Notes under the pieces: generated by a model
Database searches by the model: none
The model's input: only the letters and a program-made list of their open reading frames with translations
What the model was told of the DNA's origin: nothing
Position numbers and translations under genes: made by a program
Shown: piece by piece, positions 7,277 through 11,224 of the stretch
Position numbering within the stretch: position 1 is the stretch's first letter
Layout of the letters: each line of letters opens with the position of its first letter
Assembly: GCA_002478745.1 (NCBI GenBank)
Contig: DLQI01000008.1
Coordinates: 1 to 11,224 of the forward strand
Direction: 5' to 3'
From: Rhodobacteraceae bacterium UBA7436
Lineage (GTDB): Bacteria; Pseudomonadota; Alphaproteobacteria; Rhodobacterales; Rhodobacteraceae
DNA length: 11,224 nt

Positions 7277-7332
7277 TAGCGGTGCTCCGTCTTGCGTGGC
7301 GCCGGCCACGTCTGATTGGATTGACAGGACAT
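7276..7332 (-). other. Candidate 18-codon upstream ORF in the rsfS leader
   Basis: Reading leftward, AGGAGG (7341-7336) is followed after 3 bases by ATG (7332) and 18 sense codons (MSCQSNQTWPAPRKTEHR), ending in a TAA that overlaps the rsfS ATG as TAATG. Such an arrangement usually permits translational coupling. The SD-to-ATG spacing is short, and the SD may instead serve the in-frame CTG of rsfS at 7327. Whether it is translated cannot be told from sequence. Confidence 0.25.
7295..7310 (-). promoter_or_regulatory. GC-rich hairpin in the rsfS leader
   Basis: CGTGGC and GCCACG can pair as a 6-bp stem around a 4-base loop, 19-34 bases upstream of the rsfS ATG. It lies inside the candidate upstream ORF, so ribosomes reading that ORF would open it. 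Regulation by it is inference. Confidence 0.3.
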
Positions 7333-7378
7333 TGTCCTCCTAGAATCGCGCCATAGACCTACGGCGCTGGGAAATCGT

Positions 7379-7396
7379 CACTTACCGACACTTACC
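7379..7396. repeat. Two 8-bp direct repeats, 10-bp period, upstream of rsfS
   Basis: CACTTACC occurs at 7379-7386 and again at 7389-7396 (GGTAAGTG on the rsfS sense strand). The 10-bp period puts both copies on the same face of the helix, as for two side-by-side binding sites. They lie about 100 bases before the rsfS ATG. No known regulator site is recognised. Confidence 0.35.
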
Positions 7397-7460
7397 TGAC
7401 AATTCAACAACAGTTCAAGCTTTTGACAATCATGCCGCAGTGCAACGTTGCGATTAAGGC

Positions 7461-8795
7461 TCAATCGCCGCCTTCCTCTAGCATCCGCACCTCGCGTTGT
7501 GGGAATGGAATAGAGATATTATTGGCTTTGAACGCATCCCAAAGCGCTAGATATACCCCACCACGAATATTAGTGAGGCCACCTGTCGGGTCTTTGATCC
7601 AGAACCGCAGGATATAATCCACCGAACTGTCGCCAAATCCAACGATGTGGCATACGGGCCGCTTTGGGTAATCCAGAACACGCTCAACAGTCGTCGCTGC
7701 TTCGATCGCCAATTCGCGGACCTTGTGCGGGTCATCGCTGTAGGCTGTGCCAAAGAATATATCGAGGCGCACATAATCATTGGAATGCGACCAGTTCACC
7801 ACTTGGTTCGTGATCAGGTCCTCATTCGGAATTAGGTATTCCTTACCATCCCGCGTGACCACTGAAGCATAACGTGCGCCGAGGGTTTGTATCCATCCAA
7901 ACGTCTCGCCCAGTGAAATCACGTCACCCGGTTTGATCGACTTGTCGAGCAGGATGATCACACCAGACACCAGGTTCGAGATCACTTTTTGCAAACCAAA
8001 ACCAAGGCCAACACCAATGGCACCTGTCAGGATGGCAAGACCAGACAGATCGATCCCAACTGTGTTGATCCCGATAAAGAACGCAAACCCGTACAGCGTG
8101 ATTTGCACAGCCTTAACAGCAAGAACCTGCATCGACGGGCTGATGTCTTCGTTACGTCGAATTGTTGTTGCTGTCGTCGTGGACCCGATGCGCGCCAAGG
8201 TCAGAAGAACACCAATCACGACCAGCGCAGAAATAATCGTCATGATCGAAATGCGAAAATCACCAAACTCGAATGCAAGGTCATCAAGGAATGCGCCCAC
8301 AGCTTCGTGCACGTTCAGGTAATAAAGAGTGGCAAAGATCCACAGGCCCCAGCGTACGATGATCCGCAGTGGTCGGTTGCGCACAAAGCGCGATACGAAT
8401 GCAATCAGCAGCCATGCGGTCGCAAGCGTGGCCGCCAACCCAATGAGATAGGAACGTGACGGCCATGTAGCGCTTTGCATAGCGCCCCAAATGACCCAGC
8501 CCAGCGCCGAAAACCACACCAGCCCAAGGCGCTGGCGTATTGGGACAATCATCCGCAGTTGCCATGTTTTCCAGCCATCGCGCGAACGCACCCACGCTTG
8601 TAGCCAGCGCCCAGAAAGGTGATGCAATCCATAGGCGATGACGATGAGAGCAAGAATAATCAGAACTTGATACAGTCGCCACCCCGGCATCATCAAGCTT
8701 TCGACAAAGCGCATTGCGCCGGTCAGTAAGACTTCAAGTTCTTGATAAATCGTCATTTGCGGCAGATTTTCTGGTTCCATGTTCAATCTTTGCAT
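7461..8795 (-). CDS. MscS-family mechanosensitive ion channel
   Basis: An inner-membrane channel of the small-conductance mechanosensitive family, 444 residues from the chosen start, longer than E. coli MscS (286) because of extra N-terminal helices. Hydrophobic segments lie near 40-58, 90-105, 115-137, 146-162, 181-202, 223-247 and 252-284. The last is the pore-lining helix, with its small-residue face GAIGVGLGFGLQ (258-269), followed by the beta-domain PGDVISLG (289-296), ARYASVVTRDGKEYLIPN (307-324) and the conserved end IPFPQREV (429-436). Such channels release solutes during osmotic downshock. Start choice is soft: ATG 8795 has GAG 7 bases upstream, while ATG 8780 and GTG 8810 are possible. 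It is transcribed away from leuC, and rsfS follows 184 bases downstream. Confidence 0.93.
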   Translation of the reverse strand: MQRLNMEPENLPQMTIYQELEVLLTGAMRFVESLMMPGWRLYQVLIILALIVIAYGLHHLSGRWLQAWVRSRDGWKTWQLRMIVPIRQRLGLVWFSALGWVIWGAMQSATWPSRSYLIGLAATLATAWLLIAFVSRFVRNRPLRIIVRWGLWIFATLYYLNVHEAVGAFLDDLAFEFGDFRISIMTIISALVVIGVLLTLARIGSTTTATTIRRNEDISPSMQVLAVKAVQITLYGFAFFIGINTVGIDLSGLAILTGAIGVGLGFGLQKVISNLVSGVIILLDKSIKPGDVISLGETFGWIQTLGARYASVVTRDGKEYLIPNEDLITNQVVNWSHSNDYVRLDIFFGTAYSDDPHKVRELAIEAATTVERVLDYPKRPVCHIVGFGDSSVDYILRFWIKDPTGGLTNIRGGVYLALWDAFKANNISIPFPQREVRMLEEGGD

Positions 8796-8872
8796 GCACC
8801 ATCTCAACACGCAATATCCGTGGATCTGTGCACGCCCTTGCGAGACATAGGCAAGCCCTGTATCTGACCCCT

Positions 8873-8974
8873 ATGACATGGCTAATGAGCATTGGGCTTT
8901 TTGACATATGCGACCGCACCCGATTGGGTGAACGGTTCTTTGGGGCGACCCATACCGTGCTGGCACGACTGTAA
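8873..8974 (+). other. Candidate 33-codon small ORF upstream of leuC
   Basis: ATG at 8873 opens 33 codons (beginning MTWLMSIGLF, ending THTVLARL) closed by TAA at 8972-8974, 56 bases before the leuC ATG. A second in-frame ATG lies at 8885. No Shine-Dalgarno sequence precedes either, and the peptide is not rich in leucine in the run-like way of a leu attenuator (five Leu, scattered). It fills most of the leuC leader. It may be a real small protein or chance. Confidence 0.22.
8901..8929 (+). promoter_or_regulatory. Possible leuCD promoter (good -35 only)
   Basis: A perfect TTGACA stands at 8901-8906. At 17-base spacing the -10 position reads TTGGGT, which is poor. A second option is TTGCGA (8838-8843), 17 bases, TATCTG (8861-8866). 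Alphaproteobacterial promoters often conserve the -35 better than the -10, so the first is possible, but neither is convincing. Confidence 0.22.
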
Positions 8975-9030
8975 AACCGCGCCCACCCAATACGCCTAAA
9001 AATTCAAACCAACCAAAGGGAGAGGACCAT

Positions 9031-10437
9031 ATGTCCCCCAAAACGCTATATGATAAAATCTGGGATGCACATCTTGCACACGAGGCTGATGACGGCACTT
9101 GCTTGCTGTATATTGACCGCCACTTGGTGCACGAAGTAACCAGCCCGCAAGCCTTTGAAGGTCTGCGTATGTCAGGTCGCAAAGTGCGCGCACCTGAAAA
9201 AACAATCGCTGTTCCAGATCACAATGTCCCAACAACTTTGGACCGTGCTGACGCGACAACGATGACCGAAGACAGCCGCATCCAAGTGAACGCGCTGGAC
9301 ACGAACGCCAAAGAATTCGGCATTCACTACTATCCTGTGTCTGACGTGCGCCAAGGCATCGTGCACATCGTTGGCCCAGAGCAGGGTTGGACCCTTCCTG
9401 GCATGACTGTTGTTTGTGGTGATAGCCACACTGCGACACACGGCGCGTTTGGGTCATTGGCCCACGGCATCGGTACCTCTGAGGTTGAGCACGTTCTGGC
9501 AACACAAACGTTGATCCAGAAGAAATCTAAGAACATGAAAGTCGAGATCACTGGCAAGCTTGCGCCTGGTGTGACCGCGAAAGACATCACCATGGCTGTG
9601 ATCGGCAAAACAGGTACCGCTGGCGGTACGGGTTTTGTGATCGAGTATTGTGGTGAAGCGATCCACGATCTCTCAATGGAAGGTCGTATGACTGTTTGCA
9701 ACATGGCGATTGAAGGTGGCGCACGCGCTGGCTTGATCGCGCCAGATGAAAAGACATTTGAATACTGCATGGGCCGTCCACACGCACCTAAAGGCGCACA
9801 GTGGGAAGCTGCTTTGACGTGGTGGAAAACACTGTTTTCTGACGAAGAGGCACATTGGGACGAGATCCTTGTGATCAAAGCAGAAGACATCGCGCCATTG
9901 GTCACTTGGGGCACGTCCCCAGAAGACGTTTTGCCGATCACTGCCATGATCCCATCCGCGGACAGCTTTGAGGGCGGTAAAGTAGACGCAGCTCAGCGTT
10001 CTTTGGACTACATGGGCCTAACTGCGGGTGAGCCATTGTCTGCTGTTGAAATCGACACTGTATTCATTGGTTCATGCACCAACGGTCGTATCGAAGATTT
10101 GCGCGCAGCTGCGGAAATTCTGAAAGGCAAGAAGGTCAAAGACGGCATTCGCGCAATGATCGTTCCGGGCTCTGGCCTTGTGCGTGCTCAGGCTGAAGAA
10201 GAAGGCCTTGCTGACATCTTCAAAGACGCTGGTTTCGAATGGCGCCTTGCGGGTTGTTCCATGTGTCTTGCGATGAATCCAGATCAATTGGCACCTGGCG
10301 AGCGTTGCGCAGCAACCTCTAACCGTAACTTTGAAGGCCGTCAGGGCCGCGGTGGTCGTACGCATCTTATGTCTCCGGGCATGGCAGCGGCCGCAGCGAT
10401 CACGGGCAAACTAACCGACGTTCGGGAGATGATGTAA
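9031..10437 (+). CDS. leuC: 3-isopropylmalate dehydratase large subunit LeuC
   Basis: Large subunit of isopropylmalate isomerase, which converts 2-isopropylmalate to 3-isopropylmalate in leucine synthesis, in the cytoplasm, as a complex with LeuD. At 468 residues it has the standard length. It is an aconitase-family protein: the [4Fe-4S] ligands are Cys349 (GSCTNGR), Cys409 and Cys412 (AGCSMC). Other signatures are VVCGDSHTATHGAFG (127-141), GIGTSEVEHVLATQ (146-159) and SNRNFEGRQGRGGRTHLMSP (430-449). The ATG at 9031 follows a strong purine-rich GGGAGAGGA about 4 bases upstream. The stop overlaps the leuD ATG by one base (TAATG), so LeuC and LeuD are probably made in step. No leuA or leuB lies in the window. 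Confidence 0.98.
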   Translation: MSPKTLYDKIWDAHLAHEADDGTCLLYIDRHLVHEVTSPQAFEGLRMSGRKVRAPEKTIAVPDHNVPTTLDRADATTMTEDSRIQVNALDTNAKEFGIHYYPVSDVRQGIVHIVGPEQGWTLPGMTVVCGDSHTATHGAFGSLAHGIGTSEVEHVLATQTLIQKKSKNMKVEITGKLAPGVTAKDITMAVIGKTGTAGGTGFVIEYCGEAIHDLSMEGRMTVCNMAIEGGARAGLIAPDEKTFEYCMGRPHAPKGAQWEAALTWWKTLFSDEEAHWDEILVIKAEDIAPLVTWGTSPEDVLPITAMIPSADSFEGGKVDAAQRSLDYMGLTAGEPLSAVEIDTVFIGSCTNGRIEDLRAAAEILKGKKVKDGIRAMIVPGSGLVRAQAEEEGLADIFKDAGFEWRLAGCSMCLAMNPDQLAPGERCAATSNRNFEGRQGRGGRTHLMSPGMAAAAAITGKLTDVREMM

Positions 10438-11042
10438 TGGAAAAGTTCAACACACTCACCGGCATTGCCGCTCCAATGCCATTGATCAACATCGACACGG
10501 ATATGATCATCCCAAAGCAATTCTTGAAAACCATCAAGCGTTCAGGCCTAGGCGTGAACCTGTTTGACGAGATGCGTTATGACGACGATCGCAACGAAAT
10601 CCCGACATTCGTCTTGAACCAAGACGCATACCGCGATGCGCAGATCATCATAGCTGGTGACAACTTTGGGTGTGGCTCATCCCGCGAACACGCGCCTTGG
10701 GCGATTGCAGACTTTGGCATCACATGCGTTATCGCGCCTAGCTTTGCCGACATCTTTCACAACAACTGCTTTAAGAACGGCATCTTGCCAATCGCTTTGC
10801 CACAAGAGCAAATCGACGTTCTAATGAAGGACGCTGAAAAAGGGGCAAACGCCCGCATGACAGTGGATATCGAAGAACAGACTGTCACTACCTCAGACGG
10901 TGAAGTGTTCAAGTTTGAAGTCGACGCGTTCAAAAAGCACTGCCTGATGCAGGGCTTGGATGACATCGGCCTTACAATGGAAAAGGCTGCATCAATCGAT
11001 ACTTTCGAAGCTGCAGCACAAACTCAGCGCCCTTGGGTCTAA
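10437..11042 (+). CDS. leuD: 3-isopropylmalate dehydratase small subunit LeuD
   Basis: Small (swivel-domain) subunit of isopropylmalate isomerase, 201 residues, the usual length. It forms the aconitase-like active site with LeuC. Signatures are NIDTDMIIPKQFLKTIKRSGLG (from residue 18, where Asp-Thr-Asp and the lysine are conserved), GDNFGCGSSREHAPWAI (74-90, contacting substrate) and PSFADIFHNNCFKNGILPI (101-119). The ATG is fused to the leuC stop as TAATG, with GGGAGATGATG before it giving a weak ribosome site within leuC. Two hairpins follow the stop. Confidence 0.98.
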   Translation: MEKFNTLTGIAAPMPLINIDTDMIIPKQFLKTIKRSGLGVNLFDEMRYDDDRNEIPTFVLNQDAYRDAQIIIAGDNFGCGSSREHAPWAIADFGITCVIAPSFADIFHNNCFKNGILPIALPQEQIDVLMKDAEKGANARMTVDIEEQTVTTSDGEVFKFEVDAFKKHCLMQGLDDIGLTMEKAASIDTFEAAAQTQRPWV

Positions 11043-11051
11043 ATATTGACT

Positions 11052-11071
11052 GAATTGGTTAACGCCAATTC
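11052..11071. repeat. 7-bp inverted repeat just after leuD
   Basis: GAATTGG (11052-11058) and CCAATTC (11065-11071) flank TTAACG, beginning 10 bases after the leuD stop. No T-run follows. It could be a weak RNA hairpin protecting the 3' end or a dyad for a regulator. Confidence 0.35.
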
Positions 11072-11089
11072 TCAATTCCAAGTTGCGAC

Positions 11090-11116
11090 TTGTGGGCGCG
11101 GTTCTCGCGCCCACAA
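11090..11116 (+). terminator. Probable leuCD terminator hairpin
   Basis: An 11-bp perfect stem, TTGTGGGCGCG (11090-11100) with CGCGCCCACAA (11106-11116), closes a 5-base loop, GTTCT. It lies 47 bases after the leuD stop. The stem is strong and GC-rich in its centre, but the bases after it (CATATGGC) are not a T-run, so it may terminate inefficiently or mark the RNA 3' end after trimming. Confidence 0.65.
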
Positions 11117-11224
11117 CATATGGCATCACTCGCATAGGTTGACGTGATCTCGCCACATTTATGATGCAAGAACGCACCACACCCTCCCCTAAAACGCCAC
11201 ATAACTTAAGCCTTATGAAACCAC

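Noticed and set aside
7442..7451. 10-bp palindrome GCAACGTTGC after the channel gene stop, as a terminator.
   Set aside because: It has no loop and no T-run, and a single short palindrome of this size is expected by chance at some places in a window this long.
9330..9947. Long antisense open frame (205 codons) opposite leuC, and others opposite leuC, glcD and glcE.
   Set aside because: These are shadows of strongly conserved genes, with low-complexity composition, no ribosome sites and no recognisable domain.
11139..11165. TTGACG and TATGAT after leuD, as a promoter for the next rightward gene.
   Set aside because: The spacer is only 15 bases, and no supported gene start follows within the window.
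11215..11224. ATG at 11215 as the start of a new gene.
   Set aside because: Only three codons are visible and no ribosome site precedes it.

Overview
The window looks like ordinary chromosome from a marine alphaproteobacterium of the Roseobacter group (Rhodobacterales). This rests on the protein sequences (RsfS, RlmH, LeuC and LeuD of alphaproteobacterial type), the gene content (glcDEF with an extra membrane protein inserted, a DUF599 protein, a MAPEG protein) and a moderate GC content judged by eye. The genus cannot be fixed from the sequence alone. I see no insertion sequence, phage gene, CRISPR array, tRNA or rRNA.

Layout, left to right. (1) A leftward block at about 42-5187, read right to left: glcD, glcE, a small membrane protein, glcF, then an exported trypsin-like protease. 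GlcD, GlcE and GlcF together form glycolate oxidase (glycolate dehydrogenase), which oxidises glycolate to glyoxylate and passes electrons to the respiratory chain. (2) A 90-bp divergent promoter region (5188-5277) with a good sigma70-like promoter for glcD overlapped by regularly spaced GGTA half-sites, a likely repressor operator. (3) A rightward pair of membrane proteins, DUF599 and MAPEG (5278-6402). (4) A leftward block, read right to left: a MscS-type mechanosensitive channel (about 8795-7461), then rsfS and rlmH, both acting on the large ribosomal subunit. The rsfS leader has a perfect AGGAGG placed for an upstream or alternative start. (5) A rightward leuC-leuD pair (9031-11042), the two subunits of isopropylmalate isomerase, sharing a TAATG junction and followed by two hairpins.

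Most of the window is housekeeping metabolism. The points most worth a second look are the four-helix membrane protein translationally linked to glcE and lying before glcF (a candidate membrane partner of glycolate oxidase), the operator-like element bracketing the glcD -10 box, and the rsfS leader with a short ORF ending exactly on the rsfS start codon. No radically new system is evident. No gap without a gene exceeds 300 bases; the longest are 8796-9030, 7277-7460 and 11043-11224.
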